64,000 nt of DNA, taken from Roseicella frigidaeris (GTDB lineage Bacteria > Pseudomonadota > Alphaproteobacteria > Acetobacterales > Acetobacteraceae). Made by a program: the position numbers and the translations under genes. Below the pieces are notes generated by a model. It was not told the origin of the DNA. It made no database searches and was given only the letters and a program-made list of their open reading frames with translations. The stretch spans positions 1-64,000 of the forward strand of contig NZ_QLIX01000001.1 of assembly GCF_003258945.1 (NCBI RefSeq), given 5' to 3'. Positions 1 to 7,699 of the stretch are shown in pieces (positions within the stretch are counted from its first letter, which is position 1; each line of letters starts with the position of its first letter).

Positions 1-55
1 CGCGCGGCGTTCCGTCGAATAGGCCAACTCATCACTCCGTCCCGCCCCTCTGAAA

Positions 56-799
56 ATGAGAGATCATCTCAAGGCGCCGGACAACTTCCCTGCCACAGGG
101 GGTACCCTCGGCACCACCAATTTCCCGAGCCTGATCACCATCCCGATCGAGCGGCCGGCGCAGTTCAAGCTCGACGACTTCGCGCCGCTCGGCAACCTGG
201 TGCGGGATCCGAGCGCCATCACGGTGCGCGCCGACAGCCCCTATGCCACCCTGGCCGCGCTGCTGGAGGCGGCGCGCGCCAGGCCGGACCAGCTCACCTA
301 TGCCTCGCCCGGCGTCGGCACCGACGACCATCTGCAACTCGTGCTGTTGCAGGCGGCGACCGGCATCCGCATGACGCATGTGCCCTTCCAGGGCGATCCG
401 CAGCTCCGCACCGCCGTGCTGGGCGGGCAGGTGGACAGCATGGGGCTCAACCTCGGCGCCGTGCTGCAGGTGCCGGACAATCTGCGCGTGCTCTCGCAGG
501 CCGGCGCCGCGCGCAGCCGTTTCCGCCAGGACGTGCCGACGCTGAAGGAACTCGGCATCCCGGTCGAGATGGCCTCCGAGCGCGGCGTCGTCGCGCCCGC
601 CGGCACGCCGCCCGCCATCCTCGCCCGGTTGCGCGAGGCGACGGAGGACATCGCGCGCGACCCGGAATTCGTGAAGCAGCTCGAGGACCGCTTCACCGAG
701 CCGGCCTGGGAGAAGGGCGAGAGCTGGTTCGCCCGGCTGCGGGGGCAGGAGGTGGAGTACCGCGCCCTGTGGCAGCGCACCCCCTGGGCGCAGCGCTGA
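56..799 (+). CDS. TTT (Bug/TctC-like) substrate-binding protein, N-terminally truncated
   Basis: The C-terminal three quarters of a periplasmic tripartite tricarboxylate transporter receptor, which would bind an organic acid and pass it to a TctAB-type permease. Recognisable Bug features are the 'TYASPGVGTDDHLQL' stretch, 'THVPFQGDPQLRTAVLGGQVD' replacing the usual HVPYRG...DLIGGQVD, and the 'APAGTPPAILARL' hinge. At 247 residues it is about 75 shorter than the family norm: the signal peptide and first lobe are missing. An in-frame TAG lies at 20-22 and no frame of the first 90 bases encodes the missing lobe. Receptor similarity begins around base 98, just after an oddly A-rich stretch. It is probably a broken gene or a rearrangement or assembly join rather than a working receptor. 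Family assignment is secure; functionality is doubtful. Confidence 0.7.
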   Translation: MRDHLKAPDNFPATGGTLGTTNFPSLITIPIERPAQFKLDDFAPLGNLVRDPSAITVRADSPYATLAALLEAARARPDQLTYASPGVGTDDHLQLVLLQAATGIRMTHVPFQGDPQLRTAVLGGQVDSMGLNLGAVLQVPDNLRVLSQAGAARSRFRQDVPTLKELGIPVEMASERGVVAPAGTPPAILARLREATEDIARDPEFVKQLEDRFTEPAWEKGESWFARLRGQEVEYRALWQRTPWAQR

Positions 800-821
800 A
801 GGACGGGTGATGACGGCGTGA

Positions 822-1202
822 TTGACCGCTGCGATGCGGGATGCCACGCATGCAGGTGTGAGCGCACTCGATCCCAGCATCGCCGAGCAACTGGCCCGCG
901 ACCTGCCGGCGGAGGATTTCCGGCGCATCCTGGAAACCTTCGAGGAGGATCTGGACCGCCTCGCCGGCGAGCTGGAGCAGGCGGCGGCGGCCGGCAATGA
1001 CGAGGCCTATCGCCGCGCCGCCCACAACCTGTCCGGCGCCGCCGCGGCGGTCGGCGCGGTGATGCTGGAGCGCGCCGTCCGCGGCGCCCTCGATCCGCGC
1101 ACCGGCCTGCCGCCGCAGCAATTGGTGCCGGCGATCCGCGCCGAGGCGGCGGCGGCGCTACGCGAGCTCACCGCGCTCGCTGCCCGGCATGGCGGCGCGT
1201 GA
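822..1202 (+). CDS. Hpt-domain (histidine phosphotransfer) protein
   Basis: A small, Ala-rich, all-helical protein with the phosphotransfer-domain pattern. The likely phospho-accepting His is in 'AAHNLSGAAAAVGA', matching the family AH-x-LKG-S-A-x2-LG motif. It would relay phosphate between a hybrid histidine kinase and a response regulator in the cytoplasm; neither partner is adjacent. Start choice is uncertain: TTG at 822, ATG at 834 and GTG at 858 are all in frame and none has a strong Shine-Dalgarno. It follows the truncated receptor by about 20 bases and converges on the next gene. The acidic N-terminal half and the single His motif support the call, but no paralogue is available to confirm it. 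Confidence 0.6.
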   Translation: MTAAMRDATHAGVSALDPSIAEQLARDLPAEDFRRILETFEEDLDRLAGELEQAAAAGNDEAYRRAAHNLSGAAAAVGAVMLERAVRGALDPRTGLPPQQLVPAIRAEAAAALRELTALAARHGGA

Positions 1203-1210
1203 TACCCGGC

Positions 1211-1243
1211 GCACGACGTTCCGACCTGCGGCCCGCAGGGCCG
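1211..1243. repeat. Dispersed palindrome-containing repeat, copy 1
   Basis: A 33-base segment matching 28422-28454 at 31 of 33 positions. The core CCTGCGG-C-CCGCAGG is a perfect inverted repeat. It lies between the convergent Hpt and receptor-like genes, so it may act as a terminator or be a REP-like element. Confidence 0.6.
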
Positions 1244-1251
1244 CGCGCCTA

Positions 1252-2256
1252 TCAGTCCGGCCGCCAGCCCAGCCGTTTCAGCAGCCATTCCCGATAGGCG
1301 AGCGTGGCGCCCGGGGGTGGGCTGAGGGCCGCGACCAGCGGCGCCGCATCCGCCCCGGCCAGGGCCCGCAGCCCCGGCGCCAGCCCCTGCCGCGTCTCGT
1401 CCTCCAGCCAGCGCTGCACCGCGCTGCGCCAGGCGGCCACGAGATTGGCCGGGGTGAGGGCCGGCAGCACCAGCGCCGCCTGCAGCCGGGCGCAGGCGGA
1501 GGCGGCGATCAGCGCCGCGCGCAACGGCGGCGGCCCGTCCAGCGCATAGTCGTGCACCGAAGGCAGGGTGGGGAAGTGCGGGTCGCGCTGGCCGGCGGGT
1601 TCCAGGGTGAACCAGGGCTGGCCGCCGGTGGCGGCGAGGCGCGCCGGCAGGTCGGGGCCGGTCAGCAGCACCGCCTCCGCCAGCCCCTGGGCGAGTGCGG
1701 CCTCGGCCGGCAGCCCGCCGAGGCCGACCACCGGGCTCGCATGCAGGCCCAGCAGGTCGAGCCCCAGCAGCGCCGCCGCCCCGGCCATGTCGGGGGCGGC
1801 AAGGCCAAGGCGCGGCGCCGGCCCGGTCGCGGTGAAGGCGGCGCGGCCGACCACCAGGGCCGGGCCCTGCACGGCGCAGACCGGCAGGCAGCCGGTGGCG
1901 TCGTAGCGGGCCCGCGGATCGCCGACCATGCGGGCCAGCGCCGCCGCGCCCGGCAGCAGCAGCAGCATGCGGCCATCCGGCGCCGCCTCGGTGGCGAAGC
2001 GGTTGGCGGCGGTGACGCCGTCCGGGCCGCCGAGCACCATCTCGTTCATCCGGAGCGCCGCCGAGGCGCCGCGCGCCAGGGCCCCGCCGAGGGGATGCGC
2101 GATGCGCGCCAGCGCCCCGTCCTCCGGCCCCGGGATGAGCAGCGTCGCGGCCGCCGGCAGCATCGCCGCGGCCGGTCCGCCGATCGCGCCGGCCGCGAGC
2201 AGGCCGAGGCCCGATCGCAGCCAGTCGCGCCGGGAGAGGTCTGGGCGAGCAGGCAT
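1252..2256 (-). CDS. Tat-exported protein, divergent TTT receptor-like
   Basis: A 334-residue exported protein with a twin-arginine-type signal ('SRRDWLRSG' followed by an Ala/Gly/Leu-rich hydrophobic stretch). The body is distantly like Bug/TctC receptors: a 'DGRMLLLLPGAAALARM' segment where receptors have DGYTLL, a middle region with 'LGLAAPDMAGAAALLGLDLLG', and a helical C-terminal tail. It lacks the clear VPYRG motif, so the family call is tentative and ligand binding is inferred. The ATG at 2256 is preferred over upstream starts because GGAGAG lies 6 bases ahead of it and it puts the RR motif near the N-terminus. It is transcribed away from apt with about 115 bases between. Confidence 0.5.
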   Translation of the reverse strand: MPARPDLSRRDWLRSGLGLLAAGAIGGPAAAMLPAAATLLIPGPEDGALARIAHPLGGALARGASAALRMNEMVLGGPDGVTAANRFATEAAPDGRMLLLLPGAAALARMVGDPRARYDATGCLPVCAVQGPALVVGRAAFTATGPAPRLGLAAPDMAGAAALLGLDLLGLHASPVVGLGGLPAEAALAQGLAEAVLLTGPDLPARLAATGGQPWFTLEPAGQRDPHFPTLPSVHDYALDGPPPLRAALIAASACARLQAALVLPALTPANLVAAWRSAVQRWLEDETRQGLAPGLRALAGADAAPLVAALSPPPGATLAYREWLLKRLGWRPD

Positions 2257-2371
2257 GGCGGTCTCTCCTTCCCCGGCATGGCGGCCCGTCCCCGGCATCC
2301 TGCCGGGGCGTCTCGCGGATTGCGGCATCGTCACCCGGGCAGGAGGGAAGCTCCCCCGGCCGAGATCCGCG

Positions 2372-2908
2372 TCAGGCGTCGTATTGCAGCAGCACCTCGC
2401 AGGGCACGTCCAGCTTCTGCCGGCCCTTGAGGAAGGCGAGCTCGATCAGCGCCGCGACGGCCGGCACCTCGGCGCCGGCCTGGCGCAGCAGGCCAATCCC
2501 GGCCGCCATCGTGCCGCCGGTGGCGAGCAGGTCGTCGAGCAGCACCACGCGCTGGCCGGGCTGCACCGCATCGGCCTGCATCTCGATCCGGTCGGTGCCG
2601 TATTCGAGGGCATAGTCCAGCCCGACGGTCGCGCCCGGCAGCTTGCGCGGCTTGCGCAGCATGACGAAGCCGAGGCCGAGCTCGAGGGCGAGCGGGGCGG
2701 CGACGAGGAAGCCGCGGCTCTCGATGCCGGCGAGCAGGTCCGGCTTGTAGGGGCGGATCAGCCGCGCGAGGCGGGCCATGGCGGCGCGCCAGGCGGGGCC
2801 GTGCCGCAGCAGGGTGGAGATGTCGTAGAAGAGGATGCCGGGCTTCGGGAAGTCCGGGATGCCGCGGATATGGTCGCGGAGGTCGAGGTCGTCCTGGGTG
2901 TCGGTCAT
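2372..2908 (-). CDS. apt: Adenine phosphoribosyltransferase
   Basis: Converts adenine and PRPP to AMP and pyrophosphate in cytoplasmic purine salvage. The protein is 178 residues, the normal length. The N-terminal '[15 protein letters not shown]' is a hallmark of Apt, '[10 protein letters not shown]' follows, and the PRPP-binding loop '[13 protein letters not shown]' is at residues 121-133. The ATG at 2908 gives the conserved start (MTDTQDDL...LRDHIR); in-frame codons upstream add nothing conserved. It stands alone, flanked by unrelated genes. Confidence is high because length and both motifs agree. Confidence 0.95.
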   Translation of the reverse strand: MTDTQDDLDLRDHIRGIPDFPKPGILFYDISTLLRHGPAWRAAMARLARLIRPYKPDLLAGIESRGFLVAAPLALELGLGFVMLRKPRKLPGATVGLDYALEYGTDRIEMQADAVQPGQRVVLLDDLLATGGTMAAGIGLLRQAGAEVPAVAALIELAFLKGRQKLDVPCEVLLQYDA

Positions 2909-3148
2909 GGCCGGTCCTGCGATCTGGAGCAGATCCCGCTCCGGTGGCCTCACCGGATCGGGGGACGATGCCCCGAAAACAATGGTCTGGAGCGCCTCCC
3001 GTGAACCGGTGTCCGCGGGAGGGGCGCCAGCGGTGGCGGTGCCCGGACCGGCGGGCGGCGCTGCGGGCGGCGGAGACTAAAAGCATCCGCCGCGGGCGCC
3101 GGCAACCGGCTGCTTGCCAGCCCGGCCCGCCCGCGGCATTGGCGGGGC

Positions 3149-3340
3149 ATGTCGCGCATCGCCATCGCCGTCCCGCTCGGCCTGCTGGGCTTCCTGCTCT
3201 ATGTCGGGCTGGCGGTGACGCTCGCCGATGCGCTGGCTGGGACGCATTGGGCCCTGCAGGCGCTGTACTTCCTCCTCGCCGGCACGCTCTGGGCGCTGCC
3301 GGCGCGCTGGCTGATGTTCTGGGCGGCGGGCCAGAGATAG
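3149..3340 (+). CDS. DUF2842 family small membrane protein
   Basis: A 63-residue protein made of two hydrophobic helices (about residues 5-25 and 36-58) with the Trp/Pro-rich 'LYFLLAGTLWALPARWLMFW' ending typical of DUF2842, a family largely confined to alphaproteobacteria. Its function is unknown; by composition it is an inner-membrane protein. The ATG puts Met-Ser-Arg just before the first helix. It is divergent from apt, with about 240 bases between the two starts that probably hold both promoters. The gene is short, so the call rests on the hydrophobicity pattern and the C-terminal motif. Confidence 0.75.
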   Translation: MSRIAIAVPLGLLGFLLYVGLAVTLADALAGTHWALQALYFLLAGTLWALPARWLMFWAAGQR

Positions 3341-3378
3341 CCCGCGCGGCACCCGGCAGCTCGTCTCGGCCCTCGGAC

Positions 3379-3420
3379 ACGAAAGCCCCTAGGCACGAAA
3401 GCCCCGGGCACGAAAAACCC
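3379..3420. repeat. Three CACGAAA-containing short direct repeats
   Basis: CACGAAA occurs three times at roughly 16-base spacing (cacgaaagcccc, cacgaaagcccc, cacgaaaaaccc), directly adjoining the tRNA-Pro terminator hairpin. Possibly remnants of duplicated terminator tails. Confidence 0.5.
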
Positions 3421-3443
3421 CGCCAGCGGCGCTGGCGGGGTTT
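3411..3443 (-). terminator. Rho-independent terminator of tRNA-Pro
   Basis: A perfect 13-bp stem (AAACCCCGCCAGC / GCTGGCGGGGTTT) with a GGC loop. Read on the minus strand it ends in a run of five T. It begins about 15 bases past the tRNA 3' end. Confidence 0.88.
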
Positions 3444-3458
3444 CCGGTGTACCCGACT

Positions 3459-3535
3459 TGGTCGGAGCGAGAGGATTCGAACCTCCGGCCCCTGCGTCCC
3501 GAACACAGTGCTCTACCAGGCTGAGCTACGCTCCG
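3459..3535 (-). tRNA. tRNA-Pro (CGG anticodon)
   Basis: A 77-nt tRNA with encoded CCA. The acceptor stem is CGGAGCG/CGCTCCG. The D-arm is AGCTCAGCCTGGTAGAGCA, the anticodon loop is TTCGGGA (anticodon CGG, reading CCG), and the T-arm contains GGTTCGAATCC. The CNGG anticodon and the closing C1-G72 pair are typical of bacterial tRNA-Pro. CCG is a favoured proline codon in this G+C-rich genome. A clear terminator follows. Confidence 0.96.
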
Positions 3536-3671
3536 TCGGTCGGGTGCCCCGCGGCGGCGGCGGCCTCGCGGGTGCGGCGATATAGACCCGGCGACGATGC
3601 GGGGCAATGGGGGTCGTGGCCGTCTTGTCGGATAGCGGCATTCTCCCGTCCCGGGACGCCGGCGCGGCGCG

Positions 3672-4259
3672 TCAGAGCCTCGCCGCGGGGGCCGCCGTCT
3701 CCGGCAGCGGCGCCGTCCGCAGCAGGTCGAGCGCCGCCGGCACGTCCGGCGCCACGGCATAGAGGCTGCGGTTGCTGGGATCGACGAAGCCCTGCGCGAT
3801 GAGGCTCTCGACCAGGGCCAGGAAGGGCTGCGCCCAGCCATTGATGTCGAGGATGATCACCGGCTTGTCGTGCAAGCCGAGCTGCCGCCAGGTGATGATC
3901 TCGACCGTCTCGTCCAGCGTGCCGAGCCCGCCCGAGAGGGTGATGAAGGCGTCCGCCAGCTCGAACATCCGCGTCTTGCGGGTGTGCATGCTGCTGGTGA
4001 CCTCGAACTGGGTCAGGTTGGCGCAGGGCCGCTCGACGCGGGTGAGGAATTCCGGGATCACGCCGTGCACCTGTCCGCCGGCCCGCAGCGTGCCCTGCGC
4101 GACCGCGCCCATCAGCCCGACGCCGCCGCCGCCATAGACCAGGGTCATGCCTGCGGCGGCGAGGCCGGCGCCGAGCTGGCTTGCGGCCTCGAGATGCGCG
4201 GGATTGGTGCCGGCACGGGTGCCGCAGAAGACGGCGACGGAACGGATATGCTGGGGCAT
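3672..4259 (-). CDS. LOG-family (TIGR00730) nucleoside 5'-monophosphate phosphoribohydrolase-like protein
   Basis: A 195-residue Rossmann-fold protein of the LOG ('lonely guy') family, whose members release a base from a nucleoside 5'-monophosphate; plant and some bacterial homologues activate cytokinins. Visible motifs are 'VAVFCGTRAGTNP' at the N-terminus, 'LVYGGGGVGLMG' at about 40-51, and the signature at 109-117. The signature here reads SGGLGTLDE instead of the usual PGGxGTxxE, so the leading Pro is replaced by Ser while the catalytic-region Glu is kept. The ATG at 4259 has GGAGAG about 5 bases upstream. The physiological substrate cannot be told from sequence. Confidence 0.85.
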   Translation of the reverse strand: MPQHIRSVAVFCGTRAGTNPAHLEAASQLGAGLAAAGMTLVYGGGGVGLMGAVAQGTLRAGGQVHGVIPEFLTRVERPCANLTQFEVTSSMHTRKTRMFELADAFITLSGGLGTLDETVEIITWRQLGLHDKPVIILDINGWAQPFLALVESLIAQGFVDPSNRSLYAVAPDVPAALDLLRTAPLPETAAPAARL

Positions 4260-4728
4260 GAGGCTCTCCGAAGGAGGGGGCATCCTGGCATGGATCGGGC
4301 CGGCCCGCAGGCGCTGGGGCGGAATCGCCCCGGGGCGGAGGTGACGGGGCGGAGGCGGCGAGGCGCGTGCATCACGCGATCGGGCACCGGCGCCGGACAC
4401 GCGCCCTGACAGCAGGCGAACGAATCACGCATCGAATGAAGGACTGGACCATGGGCCGTGAACGCCGGGAAACAGGAGGCTGCGCTGTCCCGCTGCCGAA
4501 ATCCTGCGCATCCCGGCAGCGGGGTGCCGGCCCTTTTCCATGGCCGGCCGGTGTGCCGCCTGCGTTGGGCAACCCCAGGCCGGCGGCGGGCCGGACACCC
4601 GGACAGTAGGAGCAAAGATCGCACCAGAGAATGAGCGGCCGCCGGCCGCGAGGCCGGACATGGCGAAAGCTTCGCTTGCCAGGCCAGGCGAATCCCCGAA
4701 CATGGCCGTATCGAACCGGGGGGTCAGG
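4260..4728. other. Intergenic region with no convincing gene
   Basis: A 469-base gap between the divergent LOG-family and cytochrome c' genes. Open frames here (for example from the ATG at 4451) have no recognisable domain, signal or ribosome binding site. It presumably holds the two promoters, but no boxes are strong enough to call. Confidence 0.5.
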
Positions 4729-5199
4729 ATGATTCGCAGGACGACGATGCTGGCGGCGCTGGGCCTGCTGGCCCTCGCCGGGGTGGCCCTCGCCGAGGTG
4801 GCCTTCGCCCAGGGGGCCGCGACCGGCACGGCCGAGGTGATCGCGCAGCGCCGCGCCGGCCTCAAGCGCATGGGCCAGCACATGGAGGCGATGAAGCCGG
4901 TGGTCGAGGCCGGCGGCGAGGTGAAGTCGCTCGAGCCGCGGATCGACGATATGATCACCTGGTTCCGCGGCCTGCCGGCGCTCTTCCCGCCCGGCTCCGA
5001 TGCCGGCGACACCAAGGCGCTGCCGGCCATCTGGCAGGATTTCGGGCGGTTCGAGTCCCTCGACCAGGCCCTGCTCGGGCAGCTCGCCCAGATGAAGCAG
5101 GCGGCGGCGGCGGACGACAAGACGGGCTTCGCCACGCTCTACAAATCGCTTGGGCCGCAATATTGCGGCACCTGCCATCGGCCCTTCCGCGCCCGCTGA
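4729..5199 (+). CDS. Cytochrome c' (class II)
   Basis: A 156-residue periplasmic haemoprotein. It has a Sec signal peptide (residues 1 to about 28, ending AEVAFAQ) and then a predicted four-helix bundle. A single haem-attachment motif CGTCH is at 146-150, almost at the C-terminus, the hallmark of class II cytochromes c'. Family members bind NO or CO or carry electrons. The ATG at 4729 is chosen because it starts the signal peptide; upstream ATGs give a long unrelated leader. It converges on a cytochrome b561 gene 30 bases away, a family often paired with cytochrome c', which suggests a shared redox function. Confidence 0.9.
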   Translation: MIRRTTMLAALGLLALAGVALAEVAFAQGAATGTAEVIAQRRAGLKRMGQHMEAMKPVVEAGGEVKSLEPRIDDMITWFRGLPALFPPGSDAGDTKALPAIWQDFGRFESLDQALLGQLAQMKQAAAADDKTGFATLYKSLGPQYCGTCHRPFRAR

Positions 5200-5201
5200 C
5201 G

Positions 5202-5221
5202 GCGGCGGGCCAGCCCGCCGC
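5202..5221. terminator. Bidirectional terminator-like hairpin
   Basis: GCGGCGGGC-CA-GCCCGCCGC forms a perfect 9-bp inverted repeat in the 29-base gap between the convergent cytochrome c' and cytochrome b561 genes. There is no T tract, so termination is inferred from position and symmetry. Confidence 0.5.
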
Positions 5222-5228
5222 GGGCACC

Positions 5229-5906
5229 TCAGCCCAGCCGCGTGACGCCGTAGACGGCCAGCGCGGCCAGGGCGAGCAGGGTGGCGGCCAGCCAGGGGGA
5301 GCCGAAGCGGGGCGATTCGACGCCCGCCGGCAGCCATTTCCAGCCCCGCAGCATCGGCCGCAGCAGGTCGTGGCGCTTGACCAGCCGATAGGCGAGCACG
5401 GCCAGGACGTGCAGCCCGGCAGCCAGCAGGATCAGGTCGAAATTCGCGGCGTGCAGCCCGGTCAGCCAGGCGCAGGTCTCGGGCGAGACCAGGTCGGCGA
5501 GCGGGCCGCGGGCGCCGTAGCTGAACTCCGGCTCCTCGGCCGAGAACAGGCCGGTCAGCGGCTGCACCAGCAGCAGGGCGAGCAGGACCAGCACCATCCA
5601 GCCGCCCGCGGCGTTGTGGCCGATCGCGCGGTCCGGCTCCGGCCGCGGGAAATGCGCGAGATGCCGGAGCGCCGCCAGCGGCGAGCGCAGGAAATGCCGG
5701 AAGCGTGCCGTCTCCGAGCCGAGGAAGCCCCAGGCGATGCGGAACAGCACCAGCGTCAGCACGGTGCAGCCGGAGAGCGTGTGGATCTCGATCCAACCCA
5801 TCTCAGCGCTCAGCCAGGAGAGGCCGAGGAGCAGGACGATCGCCCAGTGCACCAGGCGGACCCAGCCATCCCAGACCTTGACCTGGACCAGCGCCTGGTC
5901 GTCCAT
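5229..5906 (-). CDS. Cytochrome b561 / Ni,Fe-hydrogenase-type b-type cytochrome
   Basis: An inner-membrane di-haem b cytochrome of about 225 residues with four hydrophobic helices. The start of helix 1 shows 'VKVWDGWVRLVHWAIV', the classic 'vWD...R..HW' motif of the family. Further potential haem-ligand His residues lie in 'EIHTLSG' and 'LTGLHAANF'. It would pass electrons between quinol and a periplasmic acceptor; the convergent cytochrome c' is a natural candidate partner. ATGs at 5906, 5921 and 5936 are all possible; 5906 gives the usual short lead-in before the motif. The family is clear, the exact start is not. Confidence 0.85.
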   Translation of the reverse strand: MDDQALVQVKVWDGWVRLVHWAIVLLLGLSWLSAEMGWIEIHTLSGCTVLTLVLFRIAWGFLGSETARFRHFLRSPLAALRHLAHFPRPEPDRAIGHNAAGGWMVLVLLALLLVQPLTGLFSAEEPEFSYGARGPLADLVSPETCAWLTGLHAANFDLILLAAGLHVLAVLAYRLVKRHDLLRPMLRGWKWLPAGVESPRFGSPWLAATLLALAALAVYGVTRLG

Positions 5907-6084
5907 CGCCCCTGTTCCCATCGCGTCCGGCCCCATCGCCTCCGGTGGCGCAGCATAGCGGCACCGGCGGCGACCCTGCAGGGGGCGGCCGCGCTTCACT
6001 TGGCGGGCGCGCCGGTTGCGGTACCATGGTGCAGCGCGGCCCTGCCGTGGCCGTGCAATCGTCGCCGCGGGCGACGCGGGAGAG

Positions 6085-7164
6085 ATGACGGAGGCGATGC
6101 GGCTCGGGCGGGTCGGCCTCGCCGGCCTGGCCGTGACTGCAACGGCCGGCATGGCCTGGCTGCTAATGGTGGAGGGTGTGCCACGCACTGGACCGGCCGA
6201 GGGCCGGATTCCCCAGCCCGTGCCGGTGACGTTCCTGACGGATGCCGCGACGGCGGAGAAAGCCCCTCCCGCAAAGGTTGAGGCGCCGCCGGCCCCGGCC
6301 GCCGTCGCGCCACGCTTCCATGTGGCGCGCATCGGCGCCCGCGGCATGCTCGTCACCGCCGGCAGCGCCGCGGCCGGGGCCGAGGTGCGGCTGCTGGATG
6401 GCGAGCGCGAGCTGGGCCAGGCCCGCGCCGATGCCCGCGGCGAGTGGGTGATCCTGCCGGGCGATCCGCTGCCGCCGGGGCCGAAGGAGCTCTCCCTCCT
6501 GGCCCGCAGCCCGGGCGGCGATCCGGTGCGCTCGCAGGACACGCTGCTGCTGCTGGTGCCGGAGCCGCGCCTGGCCGCCGCGCCGGCCGCGCGGCCCGTC
6601 AGCACCCTCGCGCCCGGGCCGGCGCCGGATACCAGCGGCGCCATGGCCATGCTGCTGCCGCCCGCCGCCGCGGCCGGGACCGCGCCGCGCCCCCTGCAGA
6701 TGCCCGCCGAGGCGGCGCCCGGCCGGCAGCGGCTCGGCCTCGACGTGGTGGATTACGACGAGGCCGGGGCGATGCGCTTCTCCGGCACCGCCCCGCCCGG
6801 CGCCCGGCTGCGGGTCTATGTCGGGCCCGAGCATGCCGGCGACGCGGAGGCCGACCCGGCCGGCCGCTGGGCGCTGATCCCGGCCAGCCAGCCCGCCCAT
6901 GGCCGGCACATGCTGCGGGTCGATCAGCTCGCCGGCGCCGGCACGGTGGCGGCGCGGATCGAGCTGCCCTTCCAGCGCGACCTGCTGGCGGAGACGGTGC
7001 CGGCCGATGGCAGGCTGGTGGTGCAGCCAGGCGCCAATCTGTGGCGGATCGCCCGCCGGACCTATGGGCAGGGCCTGCGCTACACGGTGATCTACGCCGC
7101 CAACCGCGAGCAGATCCGCGACCCGAACCGGATCTATCCCGGCCAGGTGTTCAGCCTGCCCTGA
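6085..7164 (+). CDS. LysM-domain envelope protein with Ig-like segments
   Basis: A 359-residue protein. An N-terminal hydrophobic anchor (about residues 8-27) is followed by a Pro/Ala-rich linker. Then come two beta-rich segments resembling bacterial Ig-like repeats ('AAGAEVRLLDGERELGQARA' and 'PPGARLRVYVG...') and a C-terminal LysM domain ('LVVQPGANLWRIARRTYGQ...IYPGQVFSLP'). LysM binds peptidoglycan glycan chains, so the protein is probably tethered to the inner membrane or periplasm and touches the cell wall. The ATG at 6085 has GGGAG immediately ahead; an ATG 12 bases later is an alternative. It is divergent from the cytochrome b gene. Exact role unknown. Confidence 0.8.
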   Translation: MTEAMRLGRVGLAGLAVTATAGMAWLLMVEGVPRTGPAEGRIPQPVPVTFLTDAATAEKAPPAKVEAPPAPAAVAPRFHVARIGARGMLVTAGSAAAGAEVRLLDGERELGQARADARGEWVILPGDPLPPGPKELSLLARSPGGDPVRSQDTLLLLVPEPRLAAAPAARPVSTLAPGPAPDTSGAMAMLLPPAAAAGTAPRPLQMPAEAAPGRQRLGLDVVDYDEAGAMRFSGTAPPGARLRVYVGPEHAGDAEADPAGRWALIPASQPAHGRHMLRVDQLAGAGTVAARIELPFQRDLLAETVPADGRLVVQPGANLWRIARRTYGQGLRYTVIYAANREQIRDPNRIYPGQVFSLP

Positions 7165-7233
7165 GGGCCGCGGCCCGGCTGGTCCTGCCTTGCGGGCCCC
7201 GCAGCCGCTCCGGCGCCGGCGTCCGGGGCATCG

Positions 7234-7650
7234 TCACCCGTCCTCGCGCTTCCGGGCAAACGGGGTCTGCTCCAGCCGGTCGAGGCAGGGATCGAGCGCC
7301 AGGGCGAAGCGCACCATGGCGGCGATGACCCCGGTCGCCGTCGGGACCGCCGCGGTCTCCTGCTCCACCTGGATGCGGTGATCGGGCAGCAGCCGCAGCC
7401 GCCAGCCCGCCGGCAGCAGGCCGGGCAGCGCCGCGACCGCCTGGAAGGCGAGGTCCCGGTCGGCGCCGCGCTCGGCCGTCGAGGGGACGCGGCCGGCGAT
7501 GGCGGCCAGCCGCAACCCGTCCGCCCGCAGCGCGGCCTCGCAGCGGCGGCCCCGCCAGCGGAAGCGGAGCGCCGGCGGCGGCCCGGCCTCGCGGGGCCGG
7601 AAGGCGCCGTCGCGGGCGACGGCGAAGGGACCGAGGGGGAAGGTCTCCAT
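7234..7650 (-). CDS. Conserved hypothetical protein divergent from psd
   Basis: A 138-residue soluble protein with no recognised domain. It begins 'METFPLGPFAVARDGAFRP', has an Arg-rich central part ('LRFRWRGRRCEAALRADGL'), and ends in a helix with 'LALDPCLDRLEQTPF'. There is no signal peptide or membrane segment. It lies 50 bases from the divergent psd start, so the two may share a control region. An in-frame ATG at 7701 would overlap psd and is less likely. Codon usage matches its neighbours and the frame stays open through G+C-rich sequence, but that is weak evidence here; I do not recognise the family. Confidence 0.55.
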   Translation of the reverse strand: METFPLGPFAVARDGAFRPREAGPPPALRFRWRGRRCEAALRADGLRLAAIAGRVPSTAERGADRDLAFQAVAALPGLLPAGWRLRLLPDHRIQVEQETAAVPTATGVIAAMVRFALALDPCLDRLEQTPFARKREDG

Positions 7651-7699
7651 GACGCCGACAGCTTGCCGCGCCAGGGTGAAGACACCATAAACCGCCTCC

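Noticed and set aside
3379-3420. CRISPR-like array from the three short direct repeats
   Set aside because: Units are only about 12 bases with no consistent spacers; they adjoin a terminator.
4440-4600. Possible cobalamin riboswitch in the gap before the cytochrome c' gene (GGGAAACAGG... and CTGTCCCGC fragments)
   Set aside because: The conserved B12-box and GCCACTG elements are missing and no cobalamin-related gene is adjacent.
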